NCBI RefSeq assembly: GCF_031755915.1
Contig: NC_083390.1
Span: forward strand, 16,709,001 to 16,773,000
DNA length: 64,000 nt
Direction: 5' to 3'
Source: Ziziphus jujuba
Lineage: Eukaryota; Streptophyta; Magnoliopsida; Rosales; Rhamnaceae
In this document: piece after piece, positions 9,729 through 21,691 of the stretch
Position numbering within the stretch: position 1 is the first letter of the stretch
How the letters are laid out: each line of letters begins with the position of its first letter
Notes under the pieces: generated by a model
Seen by the model: the letters and a program-made list of their open reading frames with translations, nothing else
Databases searched by the model: none
Told to the model about the DNA's origin: nothing
Position numbers and translations under genes: made by a program

Positions 9729-12613
9729 TGTAACACCCCTTACCAAAAAATATACATGATTAAACAAGTTTGATCAAATTGACTAAGTTCGACCAAGTGA
9801 CAATGTATGGGTTCAAGTTGACTTTTTCAATAGCCAATATTTTTAGTTTGAATAAGATACCATTGTGTAGATCTCGTCGATACGAGTTCATAGACTGGCG
9901 GCACGCCAAATTCTGAGTTACGAATAAAAAATTATAGTTCTGAGAAGTTTTAAACATAAGTTTTAAATCAGTGTCCAAGCCAGTCCCCAATTTTTGTCTG
10001 TTAGTAACCCAAGACTTTATATAAGCCTAGGTAACCGGGTCAAATAGGAAACAAAGCCCAAAATACCCATTTCTTCCCCAAAACCCGAGAAATTCTCTTC
10101 TTAGATCTGTGGGTTCGAACTGGATCGTTTCGACCTTTTTACCGTCGAACCGGATCATCGCCGTTTTGCCCATTTTCGGCCAACCACCACTTACACGCGC
10201 CAGCCACCTAGGAAGGTCACCTTAAGGCCAGCTTATCCATGAAATTTCACGGCAAGAAGTAGCCGGACGCGCCCAGATTGGGCCGGCGAAGTTCGCAGCG
10301 GCCGGCAAGGTGGGTCGCCAAATTTTCTCATTTTTTGGCCGTTTCAAGCCAACCCATACACCCTTTCCACTATTTTTGACCCCTCTGAACTCATTCCCGT
10401 GGTTATTTTGTCCAGATTCCTCACCGTTTGAAAGATCCGACAATTGGAAGTTTGGCCTACGCTTCAACAGTGTTTTCCGGCCACCAGAGGAAACTTTGGA
10501 CCAAGGTGAGCATACTGATGAGTTCCTTGTCTCTTGGGCTTTCCGTCAATATAAAGTTTGTGAATTTTGGAGGTCGTTTGATAATTTTTCCATTTTTGGA
10601 TCAATTAGTTAATTTTCGGATAAGTTGGGGACTGTGTTTAGACAAAATTGGTTAAATTAGTTAAAATTGGAGCTGAATTAGTGAAATTGGATATTATTAG
10701 GACCCATTGGGTGGTTCAATTTTGAAATATTAGGCTTCGGGTGAAAATCCTTAATTTTGGGTACTGGGTGCTAAGGACACGCGGTATAATTAGACTGTCC
10801 TGTGTCCAATTTATGCAATTTTGTAGTACTGTAAATTATTTTGAGACATTTGGTTTATACAAGTGTCTCTGGTTTAGTTGTTTGGAGCCTGAGGAATATT
10901 TTGTTATATTATAGGCACTCGAGTTGAGCCTGGAGGCGATCCTGTAAAGGAGCAGGAGTGAGCATCTACAGTACTGTGAGTGGTTATATCATTTTTAAAT
11001 GATTTGGGTATATAGTATAGTATATATGTGGTTTAAATATTTTAGATATAGATCATTTGATTGAAATGTTGTTTTATGCATATATAAATATTTGCTTTCA
11101 CATATGTGTTATCATTTTATATGACTTTTGATAATATTTTAAGTGATTTTCAATTTTAATGGGTCTATAAATGGACTTGTGGTATTTAAATATCTTGGTA
11201 ATTAAATTGAGATTTTAAATCATTTTGGAAACTATTTGGTTTGAGAAACCCTATTGAAAATCAGATAATTTTAAGCACGATCAAATATTTTATAATTTTA
11301 TGTGCTTAAATTGGTTTATGGTGAATATATTTCACTATGGTATTTCTGGTTTTCGTATGAAATGATGTTTTGAGATTTTGAAGTATTTAATTAAGCGGTG
11401 GAAGTTTAAATGTTAAATTATGATTTATGATACAATATCGTTTGGAAAAGTATATATATAATCTTAGAAGATTGTTTCATGTATACTGTATTGGTTATTT
11501 TTAAATTGATGTACCATGTAATGCCAATACCTTGGATAAGTATTATATTATATTATATTACCACGCGCTGGGTTTACCACTGTGCCGTGAGGTTGGTTTC
11601 ATCCAACGGTTATCTATTATTACCACGGACTGTGAGGTCGGGTTTATCCGACGGTTTATTATTATTACCACGGTGCCGTGAGGTTGGTATCATCCAACAG
11701 TTTATTATTACCATGGACCGTGAGGTTGGGTACGTCCTGACGGTTATTTATTATTTCCATAACACCATTCATATATTGAGGGTCGTGAGTTGGGTGTATC
11801 TCACGGTTTGCATATTGGTAAATCGTATGGTACATTGTATGTGTTTGTATATATTGTTGATTTACAAATATTGTGGTGATTTCTACTTTTTCATATTTAT
11901 TTGGTGGAACTGTATTCATTATATTTTATGCCCAAATGTTTATATCATGATTTGAGACATTTCATAATATTACAATGATTGTTCATTCATACTTTTGAGC
12001 ATCAGTTTTTATGATATTAATTGGGTACGAGTTTGGACTTTGTGAAATGATTTTTGAACGGGAAACTTTTCAAACGAGTGTAACGAGAGGTTTTGAGAGA
12101 AAGATTTTTCAGAAGTAAATCATTATTTTTCTATTATACTATGCCACTCACTGAGATTCCTTTATCTCACGTTTGTTTTAAATTCGTTCCCCTAGGCCCA
12201 GGAAGCTAGTAGCAGTCTACCTCGCGCACAGCTTATCGCTTGTTTCCTTCCACTACAGCAGCCGTATTTATCCTTTCTTTACCTATTGTTATCTTCTGGA
12301 CTTATTTATTATTTAATTGTACTCATAGACTTTGTTAACACTCTTAGAATGCTCTGATTTTAAATATGGGACTCAGTAGAAACCATAGTACTCATGTGTA
12401 TAGTTATGGCCTGTAGTACAGTAGGCCAGTTGTGGACTTATTTATATATATATATATTTATATATTTGAGGCATTAATGTTAATGCTGGTGTTTGATTAT
12501 CTACGTTTTAAGATGAGGTTCCATTAGATATTTTCTAGAGATTGTCCAGTGGGACTTCACTAGGCAGGATCACCCGGGAGATCCTGAGAGGGTTCCCGGG
12601 ACGGGTCCTGTCA
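9729..12613 (+). mobile_element. Solo LTR, 2.89 kb, plus orientation, with 5-bp target duplication
   Basis: The element starts TGTAACACCCC (9729) and ends GGGACGGGTCCTGTCA (12613), so it has TG...CA termini. It is flanked by a perfect GAAAA repeat at 9724-9728 and 12614-12618. There is no gag or pol and no second LTR, so it is a solo LTR, normally produced by recombination between the two LTRs of a full element. It is a diverged relative of the LTRs at 14505, 30113, 33137, 35885 and 48710. The length and TGTAACACCC start suggest a long-LTR Ty3/Gypsy lineage. A hairpin minisatellite lies at 11575-11754. The frame at 11479-11955 is not a gene. Confidence 0.8.
11575..11754 (+). repeat. Hairpin minisatellite inside the LTR, four units of 43-46 bp
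   Basis: Four tandem units start at 11575, 11621, 11666 and 11709, each beginning TACCAY and containing GTGAGGTYGG. Units 1 and 3 can fold GTTGG against CCAAC across a 6-base loop. Unit 2 has GTCGG against CCGAC, so both sides of the stem changed together. Unit 4 is imperfect. A weaker fifth unit may follow at about 11755-11810. Confidence 0.6.
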
Positions 12614-13312
12614 GAAAAGACTTTAATTTGAGGCTAAGCTAAAATCATGATAATTCAATGTTCCTTTTCTTTGTCAAAGGGAAAAGGGAATAGGTGTGAC
12701 AGACCCATCAGAAGAACAAGTTTTGATTTCTATATTTATTTTATGTTACTTGTAAAAATCGTCCGGTAAAACATTATGAGTGATAGGTCCGTCAAGAACA
12801 CGTTTTAGATGAAAATAATGACATATGCTTAATATGATAATCTAAATTCAAACAAGTTGGGGCTAATGCTTATGAAATCCAAAGTTCAGTTCAAATGCTT
12901 CCCCATTGAAATCCTGACCCCAATATAAAAAATAAACCAAATTACTCATTAACCCTGATTAATAAAGTTTTGAATCATCCTCCTATATCCCCTTACTTTT
13001 ATACAGACAAAATATATTTTTTCTTGAAATTATCTCAAATTATAATGGAAGAAGATGAGACAAATAATAGGAATGATATTTGAATAAATAAGCAAAAATT
13101 TAATATAAGTGACAAAAATAACAATCTTTAATGCTTACTATTTCTTAGAAGTTACAAAAATAGTAATCTTTTAGGACATGAATCTTCTGTCTTCAACCCT
13201 ATCCCACTATTTAAATATTGATACTTCATTTAATATGTCATCTCGTTTAACTTTTCTCATTATAATTTAAAAGATATGTACCATTTTTATAGTTTCCTCT
13301 TATAAACTCTAT
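12614..13312. other. AT-rich intergenic DNA
   Basis: No gene is seen. GAAAA at 12614-12618 is the right-hand target duplication of the solo LTR. The rest is unremarkable AT-rich sequence leading to the first remnant of the UGT pseudogene. Confidence 0.55.
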
Positions 13313-13440
13313 CTCAGGAACTCCATCATCGCCTTAGCAAATCTTCACCACCACTCCCATTTTGTCCATCAAATGCCTAGCATTAAGATAATTATCAGCC
13401 TCCATTAGCCATATCAGTGTCCCTATGCCAATAGGTATCG

Positions 13441-14034
13441 AATTTTTGAGGTCACCCATCCTAGAATTGACCTTGTTTGAGCACATTTAATTTTGAAATT
13501 CTTTTGAACCCTAAAGCTAGTCGATCTAAGAAGGCCTAAGCATTATGAGAGTGACTATTATTATATTTGAATTATCTCCTGATTTACACATAGATGATGT
13601 GAAATTGAATACCAGTTAGCTTGTTAGTGTCTTGCACCTGCTTATACTGATCGTCACAATCTACCCCATTAAGGTTAAGCATCTTCGCTGATACATTTTC
13701 GATCGTATAGAGGCTCTGATACCATTTGTAATACTCTACTTCCATTGGCAGACCTGTTATTATCTTCCTATATTGTCCCTAATTTAGTCAATTTACTCGT
13801 ACTAGATTTTTTATTCAAAGCTTCTCAAGAGGTCAAGCATTAACTTTGGGTCACCTATTAACTTTGGAGTCTTTTTGAACCCTGAAGTCAACCAAAAAAG
13901 CCTCGGCGTTATGAGAGTGACTATTATTACATTTGAATCATTATTAATCTACACCCGAACGATGTGGATTGTACACTATATAGCCTGTCACTATCTCACA
14001 CTGGCCCACATTGGTCGTCACATAAACCCCTAAA
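13441..14034 (-). mobile_element. Cassandra-type TRIM retroelement inside the UGT pseudogene
   Basis: Two direct repeats (about 13441-13660 and 13790-14034) share TTTTGAACCCT, GTTATGAGAGTGACTATTA and a ...ATCGTCACA.. end. Between them, GGCTCTGATACCA (13713-13725) is the minus-strand form of TGGTATCAGAGCC, the initiator-Met tRNA primer-binding site. The left repeat contains GAGGTCACCCATCCTAG and then GAGCACATTTAA. These match the plant 5S rRNA gene in reverse (AGGATGGGTGACC box, then the GCTTAA region). A short element with no coding region and a 5S-derived LTR box is the hallmark of Cassandra. The left LTR lacks its outer end. No target duplication was found. Confidence 0.75.
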
Positions 14035-14504
14035 GTGTTTGGCGATTCAGCATCATCGATAGTGGAACCCCATGTCTTCACCACCAATCCTCTTCCTTGG
14101 ATTCTTCCTTTGAAACGCTTTGGAAAGACGCCGTATCCTTCTTCCACTTCTTGTTCTGTACCCAATTTCATAACCCATATAAATCAATCTTGCTCAGTTT
14201 GAGCACTGAAGCCAAAGCCTATCTCCATTTATTTTCTCTTTAAGAATTTCTGACTTTTGAAGCAAATGGAAAGCACAGATTCATCAGCACACCTTTGAGC
14301 CAACCTAAAACCACCACCACCACCATAAAATCTTTATCCAGTTTGCCTTGTTCCGGACTTTTTGGTAAAGTAAACAGGTTCAATGGACCAACATAATAGA
14401 TGTGGTGGTGTCAAATTTTCTTCCTCAAAAGGTCTAAGAATTCACCTTCCAAAGCATTGATGCCATTGAAAATGAAACCTCAACTTGATCCATTAGTGAT
14501 AAAA

Positions 14505-17397
14505 TATCAGGACCCGTCCAGAATTCCTTTCCCAGAACCCTAGACAAGCCCTGATCCCAAGGAAATACCACCAAACCTTCCAATGGAAAATCCGGCAGCA
14601 CCTCCCCTAAGGGTAGGACTTACCAAAAATTACCTGCATTGAAAACACATTTCTATACTCATCCCCTTATTCCTCCCGCAAGACTACAAATTGATTCCAC
14701 AAATTTACAGCACTTCAAAACAATAACGGCAAACCAGTGCATAAATAAAACATAAGTGTCCAAATAGTATACAGAGCTTCATGAAGTGCTAATTAACAGA
14801 AATACAACAAAGATGAAAGAAATAATACAACTGAAATGGACGAGTACAAAAGTACTTCTCGAAACACGATAGCGGCGGAGAATTGGTTTGCCCCGGAAGA
14901 ACGTCTACCACCCCTTGCACCTAAGGGAACAGAACTTAAAAACGTGAGATGCTAACCATCTCAATGAGTGACCCTAGCTACTGAACACTTTTAATAATAA
15001 TACTAATAATAGAACAAATAGGGGAATTGAATTAATACCAACAATTAATAGGTAAATAATTAATAGCAGTTGGAAATAATAATTTTCCCTCAAAACTCTC
15101 ACTAATCACTCCGTTAGAAATGTTCCCTTTTTAAAACATTTTCACAAAACCTGATAGTTGTATTTCCCGAAAACCAAGGGATTAAACAATTTAATAAACA
15201 ATAATAAATAAATACCCCAAATATAATTAAAACGTACTAAATTATAATAAATAATTTTTTTGAACATTTTTTGGGGTTTGAAAGTTTGTCCGAAAATTTA
15301 CACTTGACGCACCACACCATATACCGGTGATGCCCTCCGATACCCAGCGTCCTGAGCACCGACTGGCGGGGAGATTAAAGAGAGAAACTTACAAACGGCA
15401 CTTCGACGTCCCGACAGTACCGCTGCTGAAACCGTCATCCCGGCCAAGGAGGGGGGCGGCTGTGGCCAATATCAAACTTGCCTGTCCACGGTCTAATGGC
15501 AACTCACGGGAGACATAATACTTGCACGCTAAACCACATATACATACACCAGAACATCAATACTGTATGAATGCGTCTAAAATAATTATTAAATCAATCG
15601 TACCGTTCTTTCCAAAATTACCGTGGGAAATATATCAAATTTGCACACTTACCATCCCACATATTTTCATTTAACAAACCGGTACGAAAACATCGATAAC
15701 CAATAAAATTATAATTTTTCTCGTAATACGAGGTTCAACAAATAAAATACCGTGGGCATAATTATAAAATTAAACCACCAATTTAACAAATATTTTCATA
15801 AAATATTTAAACCAATTATGCCCAAAAATACCATTTAAAACCACATACAAATTATTACTGAAAATACCTTACTCATGCATAATAATTAAAATTAAATCAT
15901 AATAAAATAATAATTAAATTGCACCACATGAGCATAATTCAAATACCAATTAAACACCAATTAAATATAATTAATTACCCAAAATATTTTTAAAGGTGGG
16001 TCACTCACCTTAAGTGCGTATATCAGCTAAGATCCTCCGCAGGATCAACTCCATTACTCGTACGCGCACCTAAAACATCCACAATATACCAACCAAATAT
16101 ATTAATATTTTAATCGATAATTCCCAAATGGGTACCCGGAGAGCGAACACAAACGACAACTAAAAGTTACGAGTTATATACCGAATCGAAGCTTGAGTTA
16201 TGAGGATCATGGATTCGGTCTTACTTTCCGGAGATCGGACCCGAGGTGGCCGGAATCTCACCGGAAAGCTTTCAGGATTCGACTCCTCAATTCTCCCAGA
16301 CCGTCGTGAATTGGCGAAAAAGGATGCCGGATTTGGATTCAGGAGGTCGGAATCAGTGGACAGGGACCGGCGGTGCAACTGGGTACTCGCTGGAACAGTA
16401 ACTTCCGGCGAGCCGTCGCGGTCACCGGCAACAGTCGCAGGCAGCGGCGCGTGCGGTGGCCATTGGCTGAGATTTTTGGCGGTTTTGTAGATCGAGGGGA
16501 GAGGATTCCAACGGGACCGGCGGTGAGGCAAACGGAGACCGGACGGCGGAGAGATCGAGATTTGAAGATTTTCGGTGCCTCGCCGGAAAACGCTCCGGTC
16601 CGGTGGCCGTGAAATTTGGTGGGCTGGCCGGAAATGAGGTGGTGGTGAGGGGTGTGGCCTGAAAATGGCCGGAAACTGGGCAAACGGCGGTGGAGGGAAA
16701 AATCGCCGCCGAGCTTCGCCGCCTCGGTCCGGGCGCGTTCGGCGACGGTCGGTCGTGAGATTTCAGGGTTTGGCCAGAAATGGGACGGCGCTCCCGTCTG
16801 GCCAGCGCGTGTAGCAAGAATCGGCCGGAAAATTGGATGATTCCGGCGGTCGATCGGCTTCTCTCTCTCTCTCTCTCCTCTCTCTCTTTCTCTCTCTTCC
16901 CCGGTGTTTTTGCCAAATAAAAGCCACCGTGGTGACACTGTTCATCCACGTGGACCAATCAGGTGATGACACATGGCGTTACTGTGCACTTAAGCTAGAT
17001 ATAATAAAATATTACGGTATCCGGCAAACTTCAAACATCCATAACTTTTTAACCAGATGTCCAATTTAAGTGTGCCACTAGTCTATGAACTCGTATCGAC
17101 GAGTACTTTACAACCATACAAAAGTCAAAACAAAATTATACAACAGTAAAAAGTCAACTCCCGGTTCCTTTTGGACAGTTTGCACCTCGACTTGTTTTGC
17201 CTATAACTTTCAAACCGTAGCTCCGTTTTAGACGTGCTACTAGTCTATGAACTCGGGGCATCATGCACTTCGCCACGGTACCCTAGTCAACTAGAAATTC
17301 CAACTGGAACAAAAAGTCAACTTTTGACCCCCTCGGTCAACGGTCAACCTCGATCAACGTGCACGGATTCCGGTGTGATTTGGAACGGGGTGTTACA
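14505..17397 (-). mobile_element. Solo LTR, 2.89 kb, minus orientation, splitting the UGT pseudogene
   Basis: Read on the minus strand it starts TGTAACACCCCGTTCC (17397) and ends GGACGGGTCCTGATA (14505), the final CA having decayed to TA. A perfect 5-bp target duplication, TAAAA, flanks it at 14500-14504 and 17398-17402. UGT sequence continues across the two borders. It shares sequence throughout with the LTR at 48710-51499, including the GC-rich CCGG-rich part (16200-16860) and the CT microsatellite near 16859-16900. Long open frames at 16160-16958 on both strands come from the GC-rich LTR and are not genes. Confidence 0.85.
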
Positions 17398-17722
17398 TAA
17401 AACCATCACTAATGATCTGACAATCTGGATCAGAGTCATCATAGGTTCGGATTGAGGTTCATAAGATAGTCATGCTTGAAGGAAGGTGAATTTGGGAAGC
17501 CAACAAAGTCCACGACCCGCAAAGCGAGGACTAAGGTTTGGATGGTTGCATGGGCAGTTAGAAGTGGGTCTTGAATTGGGAGGTTCTTAGGGGTGACCAA
17601 GATGGTTATGGCTATTTTTTGGAGTGAAAGTTGGTGGACCAGGTTGAGGAAGACATGAGAGTGGCAATGTGCAGGGCATGGAAATACCAGGATGTGTGAC
17701 TATTCTTTACATTGGTCGACAT

Positions 17723-18269
17723 AGTTATCGAATCGATCTGGAAGAGAAAGAAAAAGGGTTTGGATGTCTGGTATGGTTTTGGTGTTGAAGTTTTGGTTTT
17801 GGAAGTGTTAGCTCGCTTAAGATTTGCGAAGGAACAATATCATACATAAACATTTTTTATTTGTAAGTTTTTTTAATTTATATTCTCACGATATGTGTTT
17901 ATGTGAATAAAAAATAAAAGAAAATAAAATTATATATATATAATAGGAGAAATACTATAGTGCGGATCCGCATGCGGACGAACCGTACCATATAAACTCC
18001 GTATATAATAGTATCATTTCTTTATTGTGTTTGTTTGTCTAATAATATAATAATATAAAAATTAAGTTCTAAAATATTTTGCCTTGACATATTGAATAAC
18101 GCCTCAAACTAGATTACAACCTCATGAGGCTAGATTTGGGATTGCCCCAAAAGCATTTGGTAATTAATTATCATCCCAGCCTGGTTAAACACAATTACAT
18201 AAATCCACAGTTTTATAAGGTTCTGTGGCATTACCCTCCTTCCATATGTCATCGAAAGCTTGAAAAATC
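17723..18269. other. Intergenic region upstream of the UGT pseudogene
   Basis: No gene is seen. The first 100 bases are the decayed leader of the pseudogene (GGGTTTGGATGTCTGG resembles the UGT-4 and UGT-5 leaders). At 17945-17995 there is GCGGATCCGCATGCGGAC, a short palindrome-rich piece that resembles the ends of the foldback MITE at 18871 and is probably a relic of the same family. Confidence 0.4.
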
Positions 18270-18480
18270 TCATTCTAGAATGGCATTAATCCAGCATGTA
18301 TAGAAAAGAGCCAAATACTCTGAATTGAAATTTGAATCACGAGAAGTCACAGTATGCATACATCGTATGGACTTCCCAAGAATTTCGAGCCTACAATGCC
18401 AAGACCGGCCTCGCCTATATTTTTCACAAAACAACCCATCAAAATTTATGTTGATCATATTCATATGGTCCTTTGGTGGT
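18270..18480 (-). pseudogene. RNase H-like (RVT_3-type) fragment
   Basis: The minus-strand frame contains INFDG followed by a glycine- and arginine-rich strand region, then GKSI and SEYLAL about 40 residues later. This layout (NFDG, then an acidic ..E..AL helix) is that of the RNase H-like domain found in non-LTR reverse-transcriptase relatives of plants. Only about 65 residues remain and no reverse transcriptase is attached. The match is by motif spacing only, so the call is tentative. Confidence 0.35.
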
Positions 18481-18824
18481 CTCTATTAGGAAACTAAGGC
18501 TTACAATTGTAGTTAAAGTCGAAATTATAAAAATGAAAAATTTATACGTAAAATATTCAAATAAAGTAAATACAAAACAATTTGCAATTGTAGGACTTTA
18601 TTATAGCAAAAAATATAATATATTTTTTTTAGAATAAAGGGAACACAATTAACAATATTCTTTTTTTATAATAAGAGAAAAACACACATTCTCTCTAACA
18701 AAAAAAAAAAAAATATTTAGGAGAAAATCCCCTTTATAATTCTCTCTCTCATACTCTTCTCTTTCTCTTTGTTTTCTATATTTTTCACACACCAAAATGG
18801 AATCACTTTTTTCAAGGAAGGGAA

Positions 18825-18859
<35 letters not shown>

Positions 18860-18870
18860 GATGTGGAAAT
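18481..18870. other. AT-rich DNA with microsatellites
   Basis: No gene is seen. Poly(A), (CT)n and a (CA)n-(TA)n run at 18827-18860 are present. The short open frames across it are low-complexity. Confidence 0.5.
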
Positions 18871-19018
18871 TCTATGGTGAGGACGGTCCGTATGAGGATC
18901 ATAGTATTAGTGATGGTTTTTCATAGTATTAATGACGGTTTTTTAGAAAATCGTCACCAATACTATGAAAAACTGTCACCAATACTGTGGTCCGTATGAG
19001 GACAGTCCGCACTATAGA
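18871..19018. mobile_element. Foldback MITE, about 148 bp
   Basis: Nearly the whole element is one inverted repeat. The left arm runs TCTATGGTGAGGACGGTCCG and then CATAGTATTAGTGATGG..., and the right arm returns ...CCAATACTGTGG and then GGACAGTCCGCACTATAGA. The centre lies near 18946. Each arm also repeats CATAGTATTARTGAYGG twice, so it could fold in more than one register. A TA stands next to both ends within AT-rich DNA, so a target duplication cannot be assigned. Confidence 0.65.
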
Positions 19019-21169
19019 TGAACTGTATATAAATGACAATGGCGGTAGAAAGAGGCAGTAGAAGTGTTTTAATTAAAATTGAACTCTATCATAACAGTTT
19101 AATACTTGCTGTCTTTCACTCCCATGGGCAAATGAAATGGCTTAAAGGATAAACATGGATCTATTGCTGCGTTAGTAGAAGAGTGAAAAAGCTTTCCACT
19201 CCTTTGACTTGTTAGAAGCCTCATTAATTGCAAAAGACAAAAGTGGCTTTACTTGCCGCCACAGTCTCCATGTAGTTTCCCTATGTACATCAGTTGCCCT
19301 CCCTCTTCAAAAAACTTCTTATTAAAACTTGTTTGGCAAAGCATCATGTGCCACGGTAGTATGCACTTTGAGCTTATATACATGTTAATTGGAGTGATGG
19401 ATATTGAAATTTGATGAGCGAGCTCTATTACATGATAACATTTGTTATATTTTAATCGATAGTGTAGAGATACAAACATATACTAAAATGCAACATTTTC
19501 CCCTATATTACAATTGGAGTTTTTACTAAATTAAAGGTTGAATTTTTTTTTTTGGTTACTTTAGCAAAAATTTGATTTTCAATGTGTGATAAATTGAGTC
19601 CAAATTTATAAAAATAAAATAAATACTATCCTTGAAGAAAAAAATGATTTCATTAGAATTTAAACAACTAAAATAATTAAAAACTAAAAAAAAAATGTAT
19701 ATTTAAAACAAAAAAAAAATTGCAGCTTAATTTTTCTGAACTGAAGACAAAAAATAAATAATTATATTGTAATATATTTTTGTTAGCTAACTAATTATAT
19801 TAAGATATTATACTTGTAAGTAAATATTATATTGAAAATATTAATTATGTAAATATATTTTTAAAATATATCAAATTATTAATTAAATAGTTATATTGTT
19901 AAAATGTTATAGATAAATAAATAATTATGATTAGATGTAAGATAAATGAATAACATATATATATATATATATATATAAATATATGTTTATAGGAGTTGCA
20001 TCTTCTATCCCCTTTTCCATGTTTTTAATCGTGCCTACCATTTAATTTGTTACAACTCATTTAAAATTTTATTTCTGTTTATTGTTAAGTCACTCCGTTA
20101 TTTCCTTTGTTGTTGTTTCTAGTTTGACTTCTCCTTCCTCCGTATCGTGTTGTTTTTTCACACCCGTTTTGTTATTTGGTTCTCTATGATAGATTAACAG
20201 CTACCTAAGCTGATATGTCAATAGATAACGCGAAGGGATAATATAATTGTAATTTCATTACATAAATGGTGGTCATGTTGTACCTATCCTATAATGATAA
20301 TTACATTATAATGATATAGTGATATCGATGTTAGCTCTAAATAAGTGAATAGGGATGCGATGTACCTAAATATTTTGTATATATACGTGCCCATCAAATC
20401 AATGTAATTAAGCCTTTATTATTTTATTCTCTGATTGCTAAACTTACACCCTAACATTGGTTCTTCAAAGGAATATACTGATAATAAGAAGAATGAGAAC
20501 AAGAAAACTAAAATATTGTGTTTCTTTGAATTATTTCTGTTGTTCAGTCTAAAAAGAAAAATATATCTAGTTAGTGCACTTGTATAGCCGTGGAGCCCTC
20601 TGGCTGTTTAGAAACCCAATTTCTATCTTCCATAGTGTTTGTTTGTTCACTAATTTTGTCTATTTTTCCCCCTTGGCTTATCAAACTCTTCATTTCCCTG
20701 ATGAACCCATTCTCCTTCAATTCTGCAATGATGCTTCTATTTAGGATCACATTTTTTTGCTGTTTATATTGTTGCTTATGTGAATTTGTCTGAAGGTTTC
20801 TCAATCTTAAACACATAAGGTTTCCTTGGATATACCCTTTATTATGACCAGTAGATCGAGAGACTGATTTATTATATTAAAAAAAAAAAAAAAGAAGAAG
20901 GAGAAGATGTGAAAACAAAAACAGAACAAATGGAGAGTTCACTGTAGAAGAGATTGAAAATTTTTAAATGATGTGTCATAATCTAAGTGGTGGAACAGAA
21001 CTGAAAAGAAGAAAAATGAGACACAAGATTCAAGTCCATGTGCATATAAGTGAGATGAAATAAGAAAAACAAAAATTAAATGTCAGTGCAAACTTGGGCA
21101 AGAGCATGAGCTGCACAATTACGTTCCTTCTGTTTGTTTATTGTTATTATTATGATAAAATTTTGATTA
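19019..21169. other. AT-rich intergenic DNA
   Basis: No supported gene. At 19330-19400 a block (CATCATGTGCCACGGTAGTATGCACTTTGAGCTTATA) recurs at about 24355, 25930 and 44750 and in part at 47045; it is flanking DNA shared among the duplicated UGT segments. A (TA)n run lies at 19955-19976. Confidence 0.5.
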
Positions 21170-21300
21170 GCAAATTAAGAGTTAGTCAAATCAATTGCAT
21201 TTTCACGTGGGTCCATTTATGTATCACACTAAAGTACATTCATTTACATCACTTTATTAACAATTCTTCTTTTTAAATTGAATATTTAATGTAGCTTAAA
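21170..21300. promoter_or_regulatory. Orphan UGT upstream block with G-box
   Basis: The sequence TTAAGAGTTAGTCAAATCAATTG, then CATTTTCACGTGGGTCCA (G-box 21204-21209), then ACATTCATTTACATCACTTTA and AACAATTCTTCTTTT, matches the blocks upstream of UGT-2 and at 45088. No UGT lies next to it. It is probably the surviving promoter-side flank of a lost or displaced gene copy. Confidence 0.4.
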
Positions 21301-21691
21301 ATTCAATTATTTTTAATAAAATAGTATCAACCTAGGGGGCACACGTATTCGAAGTTTAAAAATCATGAATGCGTAGTTCGTTCGCGAAAATCATCACTTA
21401 TTACCGTCAAGAGTTAACTATAGATTTTAACACATTACCGTTATATAAAAATACATATTATATATATTTTTTAACTTTTATGTTATATAATAATTTATAA
21501 TTTTAAAATCTCAACAACTAACATTACAATTCAACTTGTTTAAGATATGTATATACCGATTGTCAGGTAAATTAAATGATGAAATATAATTTGATATATA
21601 ATTATAAATAAACCATTTGTAAGTCTAGCTTAATATTTTTGGGGACACCACAAGCACTTTTCTAGTAGGCATTTTAATTCTTTTACTTACC

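Larger units (their letters stand above)
13313..17722 (-). pseudogene. UGT pseudogene, broken by a TRIM, a solo LTR and deletions
   Basis: Three minus-strand pieces match UGT-3/4/5. 17398-17722 is the N-terminus (ATG at 17720-17722), where the PAQGH motif is degraded to PAHCH, and roughly 95 codons are missing between the LVLP strand and the region before SPSFKQEH. 14035-14504 is the middle, including versions of the GPLNLFTLP, FGSQK and GYGV..FEERIQGRGLVVKTW segments, with frameshifts. 13313-13440 is part of the C-terminus (LIWLMEAD.YLNAR and GDDGVP-like). The stretch that would carry the HCGW or YSGW part of the PSPG box is gone, so donor binding is impossible. The C-terminal 50 or so codons are also missing. 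Its sequence groups with UGT-3/4/5 rather than UGT-1/2. It cannot encode an enzyme. Confidence 0.88.

Noticed and set aside
11479..11955. 158-codon frame
   Set aside because: It runs across the hairpin minisatellite inside a solo LTR. The reading frame follows the tandem repeat rather than coding selection.
13713..13725. tRNA-like sequence (CTCTGATACCA)
   Set aside because: It is the retroelement primer-binding site complementary to initiator-Met tRNA, not a tRNA gene; no cloverleaf surrounds it. The same applies to TGGTATTAGAGCC at 35649.
16160..16972. Several overlapping long open frames on both strands, GC-rich
   Set aside because: They lie inside the solo LTR at 14505-17397. The same GC-rich part gives frames in the LTR at 48710. 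The peptides are Arg/Pro/Ser-rich without any domain, and the frames are not conserved between copies.
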